From Mesomycoplasma molare (GTDB taxonomy: Bacteria; Bacillota_I; Bacilli_A; Mycoplasmatales; Metamycoplasmataceae), in contig NZ_CP103423.1 in NCBI RefSeq assembly GCF_024918955.1, positions 620,001-684,000 of the forward strand: 64,000 nucleotides of DNA, written 5' to 3'. Made by a program: the position numbers and the translations under genes. The notes beneath the pieces were generated by a model, which worked only from the letters and a program-made list of their open reading frames with translations, was not told the DNA's origin and searched no databases. Position 1 is the first letter of the stretch. Each line of letters begins with the position of its first letter. Below, piece by piece: positions 34,922-45,581 of the stretch.

Positions 34922-35166
34922 GAACAAAATACCAAGTAGTTTTTGATGATGAAACAAACGATGTTTATTTAATAGATTTTAAAGCGCATCGAACTTATAG
35001 CGAATTAAACGGAGTGGCGGAAATATACAAAATAGATAAAAACGCCATAATAACAGAAATTAAAACATTAGACAAGCAATTTTTAGCAGCAAGCAACATA
35101 GCAGCAAAAAGCGGACTTAGATTATCAATATTAGAAGAATTAGTAAAAGAAAGAGAAGGAGAATAA
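34912..35166 (+). CDS. Phage protein, unknown (84 aa)
   Basis: ATG 34912 overlaps the helicase end by 10 bp, after AAAGGAGATT. The product begins with a beta-rich stretch (KYQVVFDDETNDVYLIDF) and ends helical. Placed between helicase and the putative ssDNA-binding protein, it may be a replication accessory, but no family is recognised. Confidence 0.7.
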   Translation: MKLRTKYQVVFDDETNDVYLIDFKAHRTYSELNGVAEIYKIDKNAIITEIKTLDKQFLAASNIAAKSGLRLSILEELVKEREGE

Positions 35167-35170
35167 AAAT

Positions 35171-35644
35171 ATGTTTACATTTAACAAAGACTGAGAACAA
35201 AGAGCAAAAGAATTAGATGAGAAATATAAAAAAATACCTGATGGAGAATATAAAGGAATAGTAAAAAGCGCCTCTTTAACAAGAAGCCAAGCAGGATATG
35301 AAGTGGTGGACATTATGGTAGAAATTACAGACAACCAAGAATTAAGCGGAGCAACAACCAACAAACTTTATTACATAGACAATAACTACCCGCATAAAAA
35401 GAAATTAGATTTAGACGGAAAACTTTTGGACAAACTTTTATTAAGTTTTAATTTGAAATATGCAAGCAAGGAGGAATTTGTAATAGCGTTATTAAAATTA
35501 AGCGAAAAACCAGTGAGCATAAAAATAAAAAGAACAACAGGCGCAGACGGTAAAACATACATAACAAGATATATTGAACCTTTAACTGAAGCTGAAGCAA
35601 AAGACGGAAACGACGAGAACTGAGATATGAATAGTTTTATTTAA
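35171..35644 (+). CDS. Putative phage single-stranded DNA-binding protein (DUF669-like)
   Basis: This 157-residue protein has the layout of DUF669-type phage proteins: an N-terminal FNKDWEQRAKELDE, then a beta-rich domain starting IPDGEYKGIVKSA, and an acidic C-terminal tail ending DENWDMNSFI. A small beta domain with an acidic tail is also the plan of SSB proteins. Position between helicase and methyltransferase/polymerase supports a DNA-binding role. The assignment rests on layout, not on a diagnostic motif. Confidence 0.6.
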
Positions 35645-35659
35645 TTTTAAGGAGAAGTC

Positions 35660-36691
35660 ATGGAGATAACAAAAAAGAAAAAGACCTTGATGGATATAAC
35701 CAACGAATGATTTAAAGCGCAAAATAAACCCGCGGATAAAGTGAAATTAGAACAAGCAAAAGTAAAAAGAGCGGACGAATTTTACACCCCTTATGAATTA
35801 ATAGAAAAAGAGATGGAATTACACCAAGAAAGTTTTGAAAATAAAACGTTATATTTGCCAGCGGACGACCTTTATTTATTAGAAGAATACTTCGACGACC
35901 CTGAAAGCAGAGCATCGCAATTTTGAGTATACTTTCATAAAAATTTTAAGCGCTTAAAACTGAAAAAACTAATAGCAACTTCAATGAAAAGGAGCGGGAA
36001 TGCTTTTGCTTATATTTATCAAGGTGGAGACGATAACAACATAGAAGAATACGAAAAAGAAGAATTAAACAATAATGGAGACTTTAGAAATTTAGATAAC
36101 TTTAAATTTTTCGAACAAGCAGATATTATAGTGACCAACCCACCTTTTTCAATTTTTAAGGACTTTTGAAAAATAATACAAGCAAGTGGTAAACAATTCT
36201 TAATTTTGGGTGGACTTTTAACTTTTGCCAACGTTTTATTTATGAAGGATTTAATAGATAAAAAATATCATTTTGGATACACTGAACCGCATTATTTTTA
36301 CGACTATAACAAAGACGAATTTGGGAATGTAAAAACTATAAAAAGCACCGTGCCCACTTTATGATATACAAACCTGCCAAAGAAACACGGTAGAGCAGTT
36401 TTACAAAGAAAATTAGACGGAGAAAAACAAGAATATAAATGGCATTATGTAGATGCAGAAACTATACATATAAGCAGTTCAAAATACTGAAGCGACGTGC
36501 AAGAACTAAAAGCGAAATATTACCTTGTGCCAATAACTTTAATTTTTAAATTAGATATAGACAACGAGTGAGACATTTTAGGAACAGATGAAAATAACAT
36601 ATTAAATAAAAAATTTGGCGAAATTAGAGTGAATGGGAAAGAAGTTTTTAGAAGATTACTAATTAGAAAGAGAGAAAATAAAAATGAATAA
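35660..36691 (+). CDS. EcoRI-type adenine-specific DNA methyltransferase
   Basis: The 343-residue protein transfers a methyl group from SAM to adenine N6. It shows RADEFYTPYELIEKE near residue 33, FDDPESRASQFWVYF and LKKLIATS, typical of the EcoRI methylase family, and the catalytic NPPF motif near residue 160. ATG 35660 has AAGGAG 7 nt upstream. No restriction partner is near, so it is an orphan used for phage DNA protection or signalling. Its end overlaps the SAM synthetase start by 8 bp, joining enzyme and cofactor supply. Confidence 0.88.
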
Positions 36692-37892
36692 AACAAAAAA
36701 ATTTATAAGCGCAGAAGCAGTAGGGATTGGACACCCTGATAAAATAGCGGACAAAATTAGCGACGTGGTGGCGGACTATTTAATAGAAAAAGCGGATAAC
36801 AAACAAGAAGCAAGAACAGCCATTGAAACACTAATAAGTGGGGACGATATTATAGTGCGTGGAGAATTTAAGGCAGAAAGTGAAGCGAATAAAAATTTAG
36901 ATAAAAAAGAATATTGAAAGAGCTTATATTGGAATTTAAAGAATGAAATTATAGATAAAGTTTTCAAACCTTTACGAGATAAAAAATGCTATAACTTTAA
37001 TATTAAACTTTCAGAACAAAGCGAAGACATAGCGCAAGCAGTAGACAAAGAAAACCAAGAGATCGGCGCAGGAGACCAAGGCATCGTTTATGGATATGCA
37101 ACGAATGAGAGTGAGAACTTTTTACCTATTGCCTTTAATATAGCAACAAGAATTCTGCAAGAAGTGGAAGAAAGAATAAGAAATAAAACGCTTTTAAATG
37201 CAGGATATGATATGAAGTCCCAAGTTATTTTAGAAAAGACAAAAGATAATTATAAGGTTCATACAGTTATATTAAGCGTTCAACATTCTAAAAATTATGA
37301 TGAATTTGAATTTAAAACAAAATTAAGCGAATTAATAAAAAAGGCGGCAAAAGTATTTTTACCAAACATAAATTACGACTTTAATATTTTAATAAATTCT
37401 AGCGGGCAATTTATCAAGGGCGGAGCAGAAGCAGACGCAGGCGTAACCGGTAGAAAATTAATGGTTGATACATACGGAACAATAGCGCACCATGGGGGCG
37501 GAGCATTTAGCGGAAAAGATTTTACAAAAGTAGATAGAAGCGGCGCATATATAGCAAGATACATAGCAAAAAATTTAGTAAAAGCGCAATTAGTAGACAA
37601 AGCAGAAGTTCAATTAACATGAGCCATTGGCAAACCAACCCCACTTTCTATTAATATAAACACCTTTAAAACAAACAAGGTACCTGTGAATTTATTAATT
37701 AGATCAGTAAGAAAATTTGCACCTTTAAAAGTAAAAGACATTATAGAAAAATTTAATAAGCAAGAAATAAAATTTAGCGCAATTACTAATTATGGACACT
37801 TTAACAACCAAAATACTCCATGAGAACAAACAGACATAGCAAACAAAATGAAAAGATACGTTTTAGCGCAATTAAAGAAAAGAAAAAAATAA
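36684..37892 (+). CDS. metK: Phage-encoded S-adenosylmethionine synthetase
   Basis: It makes SAM from methionine and ATP. The 402-residue product is full length and keeps the core motifs: GHPDKIADKISD near residues 16-27, the GAGDQGIVYGYA loop near 128-139 and GGGAFSGKDFTKVDRSGAY near 270-288, which bind ATP, Mg2+ and K+. The residue before GHPDK is Ile where most enzymes have Glu. It is translationally coupled (8-bp overlap) to the adenine methyltransferase gene and lies upstream of a cytosine methyltransferase in the same operon, so it probably feeds phage DNA methylation. Phage metK genes are rare. Confidence 0.93.
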
Positions 37893-37924
37893 ATTTGATA
37901 TAACAAGAAAAATAGAAAGGGACG

Positions 37925-39925
37925 ATGTTTAAAGAAAATTTAGAAAAAGCAAAGCAACTGCCATTAGATATTTGAATATATGATGTTGAAGTATTTAAGC
38001 AGTATTGATGCGTTACATTTTTTAATGTAAAAACAGCCGAAACCATAGTGGTGGAGCAAAATTACATGGAACTAAAAAATATTCTTTTAAAGCGCCTTAA
38101 AAATGCTTTTGTGGGCGGATATAACAATATACGTTACGACGACTATATTTTAAAAGAACTTTTAAACAACAAAAACCCTTTTGAACTTTCAAACAAAATA
38201 ATAAATGAAAACTTAAAACCCTGAACCATAGAAAGAATTAAAAGAACTAAATTACCATTTTTCACTTTCGATATTATGGATTTAGTAGGCGTTGGAAGAA
38301 TGAGCCTTAAAAAATATGAAGCATTTTTAGGACTGGTGATACAAGAAAGCGACGTTCCTTTTGACTTTGAGAATGAACTAGATGAGAAACAAAAAAATAG
38401 CGTAAAGCAATACAATTTACACGACGTAAAAGCGAGCGCTTTTTTATTTATAAAATTTATAGACCAATTTATTATTAAACTGAAATTAATAAGCGATTAC
38501 AACCTAAATTCTTTCAATTTATCAAAAAGTGGGTCGCAATTAACCGCCATAATTTTCAAGGCAAGAAAAGAACTGCTCCCTTTCTATAAAGAATATAACT
38601 ATGAAGTGCCTGAAAACATTAAAGAATTCTATAGAGAATATGCTAAAGAATTTTACTGATTAATAGAAAAATTAGAAGCGCAAAAATTTTATACTGAATT
38701 TAGCGAAAACTATTCTAAAGAGCAGATTAATTTAAGCTTTAATTTTGGCGGGCTGGATTATGAATTTAAAAGTGGTGGATTACACGCAGCTAAAAAAATA
38801 ACCATAGAAGAAAAAGCGAACATTATAAATAAAGATATCATAAGCAACTATCCCCACTTAATTAAATTATATAAATACGGTTCTCGCAGAGCGCCTGATA
38901 TGGAAACAAAGATTGGCGAATTACTGGAAGCAAGAAAGAAAGCAAAGCGAGAAAAAGACAGAATAAAAAGCGACGCAATTAAAGAATTAATAGTAAGACC
39001 ATTTGGCGCTATGGAATATAAATTTAACGACTTATGGGACGCAAAAATGCGAATGAGTATTTGCTTAACTGGTGAATTAATAATTTTTATTTTAAGTTAT
39101 ATAATAGCGCCTTATGTAGAACTTTTACAAGTGAATACAGATGGTATTATGTTTAGACTTTTAAAACCTGAATACGAGCAAGAAGTAGAAAAATTATGCT
39201 CCTTATGAGAACAAAGAACATTGATGACTTTAGAAACTGAAAAATATGAAAGACTATGGCAAAAAGATGTGAACAATTACGTAGTAACCAAAGGCGATAA
39301 TATCAAAGCAAAAGGCGGAATGGTGAAGTATTTTGATAAGCAGTTTAATAATGAAGACTATAACATAGTGCGTGGAACCGCTAATAATAATTTAAGCGCA
39401 TTAGACAGTGCCGTGGTGAATTATTTTGTATACAACAAACCTGTAATGGAGACCTTGAAAGAAATAAAAGAATTAATACGTTTTCAATTTGTTTTTGAAG
39501 TAAAGGGAAATTTTAGCGATACTTTTTATGGTGAAAAATTACTGCCAAGACGGAAAGTGTGAAGGATTTTTTATACAAAACAAGGGGAGCCCGTTTTTAA
39601 AGCATATAAAGTAGGCGAGAACTGAAAAAAAGACAAGGTGCCAAACAGCAGCGAAAAAAATACAATTATAAATATCGATATAAGAAATAAAACAACCGAC
39701 TTTTTAGATTTAGATTATGAATATTACGAACAACTAGCATTGGCAAGAATAGAACAGTATTTAAACAATGAAATATCAAACAAAAAAGAAAAATTTAACA
39801 TTCTTTACCCTGGCGAAAGTTACGAGTGCGCTTTTTGTGGAGCATCCTTAATGAATGAAAAAGTAGTGCGTTATGCTTTAGAAATGGAAGTGTGCAAAAA
39901 ATGTTATTTTAAGGAAAAGGAATAA
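37925..39925 (+). CDS. Phage DNA polymerase, family B-like
   Basis: A 666-residue replicative polymerase. The N-terminus has IYDVEVFKQYW, the exonuclease I motif with DxE; GGYNNIRYDDYIL is exonuclease II and YNLHDVKAS exonuclease III. Polymerase motif A is DIISNYPHL near residue 303, motif B lies in KELIVRPFGAMEYK near 358, and motif C is QVNTDGIMF near 401. The C-terminus has a four-Cys zinc site (CAFC...CKKC). ATG 37925 follows AAAGGGACG. The next gene starts 2 bp after its stop. Confidence 0.85.
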
Positions 39926-39927
39926 AA

Positions 39928-41961
39928 ATGAATGAAAAGGAAAAAAATTTAATTGATAAAGAAGCTTTAAATAACTTTTTTAATAATGAGTGCGAATTTA
40001 TTATTTTGAATAATGATAAAACCCCTAAACATAGTTTTAAAGGCGGAAAAAATTTATATCGTTTTGAAGAAGTAAAGAGCGAACAAAATTTAGGAATATA
40101 TCTGCAAGATAACTGAGTAGTTTTAGATATAGATAACAAAGATAACCCTTTAAGTAGTAAAAAATTAATTGAAATTATTGATGATTTTGGGTGGCAATGT
40201 AACATAATGAAAACAGACAGGGGGCACCACCTTTGATTTAAATTAGCTAATGAATTAAAAAACGCGGTTGATATTGTTTTACCATTTGGAATAAAGGCGG
40301 ACGTAAAAGCAAGTAAAAACAACGGATACGTAGTTATTAAGAAAGATGGAAGTTTTAGGCAGTGAATAAGATTTTTTAAGAGTGTAGATTTATTGCCAAG
40401 TGAATTAACCCCTTTAGATAACAAAGATGCCTTTAAAGATTTAGCGTCCCCAGTTTTATTAGAAGAAGGGTCGAGACGAGATAACCTTTTTCAAAGAATT
40501 AAAACTTTTGCTTTAGCAGGATGAGACAGAACAAGAACCTTTAACGTTTTGAGCGCCATAAATAAATTTTTATTTTTAAAACCTTTGGACGAATACGAAG
40601 TTGAAAATTGCTTTTTAGGAAGTGAGCAGTTTTTCGAAAAATATAAAAATAGATATGTTTTTCATAATGGAAGAGAATTTTTACATTTAAACTTTATAAA
40701 TTTTTTAATTGAAGAATATAAACTAAAAAGATATAGTAAACAATTGTTCGTTTTTGATAAGGAAGAAGAAATATACAAAAGAGCAGACGATAACTTTTTA
40801 ATGGGGCTGATGCTGAAAGAAAACAAAATGCTAAAAAAGGCGCAACTAAGCGAAGTATTGAACCATTTGAAAGTTACGACCGCTATACCTGAAAAAGAAC
40901 CAGAAAAGAATATCGTAGCGCTAAAAAATACTTATTATAATTTAGAAACTTATAGAAAAATAAAACCGGACGATAAGTATTTTGTTATTAGTAAAATAAA
41001 CGTGGAATATAACCGCAGATATTTAAGAACTGAAACCATAGATAAGTTTTTTAATAATATAACCTTAAACGATAAACAGCTAATAAATATTTTATATGAA
41101 TACATTGGCTATTGCTTAACACCTGATACAAGATATCAAAAAAGCTTATTATTATACGGACCGACGGCAAGTAACGGAAAGAGTACGTTTTTAGAAGTTT
41201 TAACAAACTTTTTTAGCGTAGAGAATGTTAGTTTTTTATCATTTGAAGAATTAAATGGGCGTTTTTCAACGAGCACCCTTATTGATAAAATGGTGAACAT
41301 TGGAGCGGATATATCAACCGACCATATCAAAGACCCTTCAAAATTTAAAAAGCTTTCAAGCGGAGACAACGTAGAAGCGGAATTTAAAGGAAAAGATATG
41401 TTCTCTTTCAAAAACAAAGCTAAATTAATTTTTGCCGCTAATAAGCTGCCAACAACAAGCGAGAAAAGTTATGGATATTTTAGACGTTTTTTAATTGTGC
41501 CTTTTGATGCTGAATTTAAAGGAAATAACGACGATAAAAACGTTTTAGATAAGTTATTAACAAAAAATAATATGAACGTTTTATTTAATTATGCTATTGA
41601 AGGACTAAAGCGCCTAAGAGAAAAAGGCGGATTTACTGAAAGCGACAAAGTGAACGACATTTTAACTGAATATGAAAGAAATAATAATAGCGTCGTTTTA
41701 TATTTAGAAAATAGCGTGCAGCATAGCGAAGAAGAAATAAAAGCAGGATTAAATATACATGATAAAGCTATTTTTGAACTTTATTTAGATTATAAGCAGT
41801 ATTGCGGTGACTTTGGATATAAAGCGCTTTCATTAGTGAAATTTAAGGAAGAAATAATGCTTTATTATAAAAAAATAAGATTGACAACCATAAGAATTTT
41901 AGAGAATGGAATATTTAAAGAAAAATTTTTAGTAACAGGAGGAAAACATAAGAAAGATTAA
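39928..41961 (+). CDS. PrimPol-SF3 (D5-like) primase-helicase
   Basis: The 677-residue protein joins two activities. The N-terminal 200 residues resemble the archaeo-eukaryotic PrimPol domain (VVLDIDNK near residue 65, then GHHLWFKL), which lays RNA or DNA primers. Residues about 380-560 are a superfamily 3 helicase: Walker A YGPTASNGKSTF near 409, Walker B region MVNIGADIS, motif C LIFAANKLP. Six TGA or TGG Trp codons occur mixed. The gene starts 2 bp after the polymerase stop, so both replication enzymes are made together. Confidence 0.88.
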
Positions 41962-43159
41962 ATTATTTGAAACATTTAGTGGATTAGGGATGCAAACAAA
42001 AGCACTAAAAGAATTAGAGCAAAAATTAAATTTTAAATTAGATAATGTAGGAAGCGTAGAGTGGGACGTTTTCGCCAACATTGCGCATAAATTATTAAAT
42101 TATAACGAGTCCATTAATATTGATAAAGATACACCTTTAAGCGAGATATTGGAGAAACTGAAAGAATTAGAAATATCAAGTGATACAAACAGCAAAATAA
42201 AAAGTAATTATTTTAAAACTTTAGGGGAGAATAAAACCAGAATAATATATTCTTTTCTAAAAAATATCATAGAAACAAAACAAAAATTAAAACAAGGGCA
42301 AAAATTAGAAAAAGTAGATTGAGACGATATATCAACATTAAATTATATACCTGAAAAAATAGATATTTTTACATACAGCTTCCCGTGCCAAGATATATCA
42401 ACCATGGGATATGGTAAAGGTATAAACGAAAATACAAGGTCGGGATTACTTTGAGAATTAAAAAGAATATTTAAGAATAATAAAGATAAATTGCCAAAAG
42501 TTTTAGTTATGGAGAACGTAAAAAATTTAGTAAGCAAAAACTTTATTAAGGACTTTGAAAAATGATTAGAATATTTAGAAACTTTAGGATACAAAACAGA
42601 ATATAAAACATTAAATGCGATTGATTATGGCTCTATGCAGAACAGAGAAAGAGTTTTTGCGATAAGCTGGTTAGATAAAAATAAAGAATTTAAGTGACCT
42701 TCAAAAATAAAGCATAACGCCAAAATTAGAGATATTGTAGAATTTGAAAGAATAAGCGAAAAAGATTTAGAGCGTGGCGCGAGATTTTTAAATGCTAAAA
42801 GTGGAGAATGAAAGTATAACAAACAAAATAACAAAATGTGGCGTAAAATAGAATTAAAGGGATATTTAGAAAGCGATAAAATTATTGTTCACCCTGATTA
42901 CTGGGGACAAACTTTAATGAAAAGCGCAGGGATAAAATTAAAAGTAGAATTAGAAACTGAAAAATGGGGCAAAATTGTTAAGTTATTGAACGGTCGAGAA
43001 AGTTTAATGTATATGGGATTAAGTAAAAACGACGTGGACAAAATAGATAATAATATTCTATTGACTGAAAATAAACTTAAAATGTTAGCAGGTAATTCTA
43101 TTGAACTAAATACGCTAAAAGCACTTTTTGAAAATATTATAAAATACCTTTTAAATTAA
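41948..43159 (+). CDS. DNA cytosine-5 methyltransferase, probable ATA start
   Basis: The 403-residue protein has motif I KLFETFSGLG at its very start, PCQ motif IV SFPCQDIS near 143, ENV motif VI MENVKNL near 187, QNRERVF motif VIII near 230 and motif X AGNSIEL near 381. The first ATG (41990) would delete motif I, so the start lies upstream: a perfect AGGAGG (41937-41942) is followed after 5 nt by ATA 41948, in frame. The gene overlaps the helicase end by 14 bp and is the last of the DNA operon. No restriction enzyme partner is visible. Confidence 0.88.
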
Positions 43160-43203
43160 AGTGCGATACACTGAAAAAGTTGTTTGCTTTATATAACTTT
43201 TAA

Positions 43204-43221
43204 TGATATATCAAAATAAAA
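43204..43221. repeat. Second copy of the 18-bp TGATATATCAAAATAAAA repeat
   Basis: Exact match in the same orientation to 31201-31218, 12 kb to the left. It lies in the short gap between the converging cytosine methyltransferase and integrase genes. Confidence 0.45.
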
Positions 43222-43232
43222 TATATAAAAAT

Positions 43233-43257
43233 AAGCACCCATTATATTGTGGTGCTT
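43233..43257. terminator. Terminator between DNA operon and integrase
   Basis: Stem AAGCACC/GGTGCTT with an 11-nt loop, T run on the plus side and A-rich sequence on the other. It lies at the end of the plus-strand operon, overlapping the end of the converging integrase gene. Confidence 0.65.
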
Positions 43258-44007
43258 TTAATATTGAAAAAATAATTTTTTATATGTTTCTAATTCTTCG
43301 TCTCTGCTTTTTTGTAAATATCTAAAGGTTGTATTTATATCATTGTGCCCTAATAGTTTCATAATAATTTTGGGGTCTGCGTTGTTCTTAAACATATGAG
43401 TGGCAAAACTTCTACGTAATGAGTGGCACGCGTATTTATCGCCAAAAAGTGCCTTTATTTTGCGTCTTATTGCTTGGATGTTAATTTCTTTTTTATACAT
43501 TCATTTAAATTTTAATAAATTAGAATAAGTTTCTGGATTGAAAAATATTTCCCGCCTTTTGTTTCCTTTTCCCATAACGTATAACTTTTTATCATCTTGA
43601 GTGATTTTGTTGACTTCACTTATTCTTATTCCTGTTTCAAAAATAAAGCGGATTATGGTTCTAAATGTGTCTTCCTTGAGATATCCAGTTAATTCTGTTT
43701 TTTCTATAATTTCTTCTCTTGTTAAAACTTCTCTAAAAGTATTTTTGTTTTCGCGTTTTTCTTGGAGTTCTTTTACTATTTCTATTTCATCATATCTTTT
43801 ACAAAATTTTAAATATGATTGAAAAACTTTCTTATGAAAAGTCTGAGATGATGCTTTCAATTCATCTCTTATTATTCTTTTTATTATTTCTTCGAAAGGT
43901 AATTCTTCCACTTTCAATGAGCTTTCTAAAATTCATTTATACATTCTTATTGTGTCTTTTGAGTAATTTAATAATTCTAATTTTTTAATGTATTGTGCTA
44001 CGTTCAT
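43258..44007 (-). CDS. int: Tyrosine recombinase (phage integrase)
   Basis: The 249-residue XerC/D-like protein has an N-terminal SAM-like core-binding domain (residues 1-80) and a catalytic domain with Arg I in GIRISEV near residue 123, the Lys region GKGNKRREI, HSLRRSFATHM near 196, LLGHNDINTT near 219 and Tyr in FRYLQ near 229: a full R-K-H-R-H-Y set. Two TGA Trp codons link its parts. ATG 44007 follows AAAGGAACG. It is a separate minus-strand unit between the end of the DNA operon and the end of the late operon, not at a prophage edge. Confidence 0.92.
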
Positions 44008-44127
44008 ATTCTGCGTTCCTTTGCCAAATAAGTTTTTAAAAGTCTAGTAATATTATTACTTTAGTTTTTTAATTTCGCAGCACTGCTAAGTTCATTATAT
44101 CTTGGATTATTGAAAAAACATAGAAAA

Positions 44128-44145
44128 AAGCGCTCTTTGGCGCTT
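44128..44145 (-). terminator. Terminator of the late operon
   Basis: Stem AAGCGC/GCGCTT with loop TCTTTG, then a T run in the minus direction, about 47 bp after the last late gene and before the integrase. The adjoining 44008-44127 also has short inverted repeats (AGTAAT/ATTACT at 44047-44061; GCAG/CTGC near 44085) that could be integrase arm sites. Confidence 0.75.
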
Positions 44146-44191
44146 CATAGATAAATAGAATAAAAATAAATTATAACATATTTAGATAGTT

Positions 44192-44785
44192 TTATATCTG
44201 TTTTAATGCTCTTGAGATTAATGGATTCTCGGTGTTAATTCCATAGTTATTTAATTCTGTTTTTATCTTTTCTATTTTGTTTCTTCTGTTTTCATTAATA
44301 TTTTCTAAAACTTCTCTAATTGTGAAAATGATTGCGCCCCTTAAAGGTTCTTTTATTTCTATACAAGCATTTATTATTTTATTTAAAGTTGCCTCTACGT
44401 ATTGTTCGTGTTGTTTAAATGTTAATTTCATATTCCCTCTTTCGTTACATGATATGTCAATTCCTTTTTTGAGCATTTCGCTTTCAAATGCTCTTTTTTT
44501 CTTTTTGTATAAAATTGTATCCATCACCCTTAATGTTAAATTTCAAATTATGAGCATCCAGGTTAAGCTTCCTAAAAGTAATTGTATGATGGTTTTACTA
44601 TTTCATTTTTTATTGTAAAATTCGTCAATAATGTTTTCAATTGCGCTTCCGTCTTTAAATGGTAAAAATAAAATAATGAGCGTCGAGATAAAGAAAGCAA
44701 AGAATATAGCGCTAAAAACTATTATACGTTTGTGGATTGCTTTTAATGGCCTTTGCTTAATTATAAACTTATCTAAAAAGTGCAC
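44192..44785 (-). CDS. Phage membrane protein, last late gene (197 aa)
   Basis: One frame crossing two TGA Trp codons. Membrane segments are near residues 20-43 (RIIVFSAIFFAFFISTLIIL) and 62-85 (IIQLLLGSLTWMLIIWNL); the cytosolic C-terminal half is charged and helical. It overlaps nothing but starts 4 bp after the preceding stop. No family recognised. It is one of four membrane-associated proteins in the usual lysis-gene position. Confidence 0.72.
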
Positions 44786-44789
44786 TTAT

Positions 44790-45353
44790 TTATTCTCCTT
44801 TTTCTGTTTCTATTTCTTCCAATTTAGCGTTTAATAATGCTGGGTCGATTGTTAAATTTATCTGTTTTGCTTGGTTTCTTTCGCTTTTCTTTAATAGCTC
44901 CATGATTGGATCGTATGTTGCTTGGTCTATAACGTTTTCATGGTATAAACTGGTTAAACGAACCATTACTTCTCTTAAAGTTGTATAGGTTAAACTACTT
45001 AAAAACATAAAACAAATAAACATTAATAAAATCATTGCTAAATTAAAACTGGCGAACCCTATAGTATTTTGTTTCTCTACTGTTATATAAAACGTATCGC
45101 CAAAAATATCTCTTAATTTTTCTATATGTTCTGCGCCTAATTTCTGTTCTTGTGCGTATCTTAAGAATTCTTTTCATCTTTCGTCTTCCACTGGTTGCTT
45201 TTCGTAAAATATAAATATTTTTGCAAATTCATTTATTCCATCGTGCGCTATGGCGCTAATTAATAAAGATAAGGCGAGAATAAATAAAAGAGAGAAAACG
45301 ATAAAAAGAATGCTTTTAGTTTTATTACTTAATTTCTGTATCCATCTAAACAT
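44790..45353 (-). CDS. Phage membrane protein with two membrane segments (187 aa)
   Basis: ATG 45353; the frame contains one TGA Trp. Membrane segments near residues 12-35 (SILFIVFSLLFILALSLLIS) and 104-125 (LAMILLMFICFMFLSSL) flank a soluble, probably extracellular loop with a Glu/Lys-rich stretch. The C-terminal 60 residues are helical. It begins 18 bp after the small lipoprotein gene. Function unknown; candidate egress or lysis protein by position. Confidence 0.7.
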
Positions 45354-45371
45354 TCTTATTTTTGCCCCTTG

Positions 45372-45581
45372 TTATTTTGTTTCGCTTGTTGCTTGTGGTT
45401 GCTTATTGTTTTCTTGTGTTGTTGGTTGTTCTTTTGCTTCTTTTTTTTCTTTGTTTTTTTCCTTGAGTTTGTTATAAATATTTTTTCCGTTTTCTACTGC
45501 TTTACAACTAATAATTGTTGGCGCTAATAATGTTATTGCTCCTATTGATGTTGTTAATAATAAAAATTTATTTTTTGCCAT
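45372..45581 (-). CDS. Small phage-encoded lipoprotein (69 aa)
   Basis: A signal peptide of about 25 residues ends in lipobox TIISC; the mature 44-residue protein is a Lys/Glu coiled stretch followed by a Gln/Thr/Pro tail. It overlaps the end of the preceding gene by 14 bp. A tiny lipoprotein beside membrane proteins at the end of the late operon recalls Rz1-like spanin parts or superinfection-blocking lipoproteins, but this is analogy only. Confidence 0.72.
   Translation of the reverse strand: MAKNKFLLLTTSIGAITLLAPTIISCKAVENGKNIYNKLKEKNKEKKEAKEQPTTQENNKQPQATSETK

Noticed and set aside
28481-44062. att core shared by the left border (AATATTATTACT near 28485) and the integrase upstream region (44050)
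   Set aside because: Only 12 bp of pure A/T, expected by chance at this composition, and the position would not explain why genes lie on both sides of the integrase.
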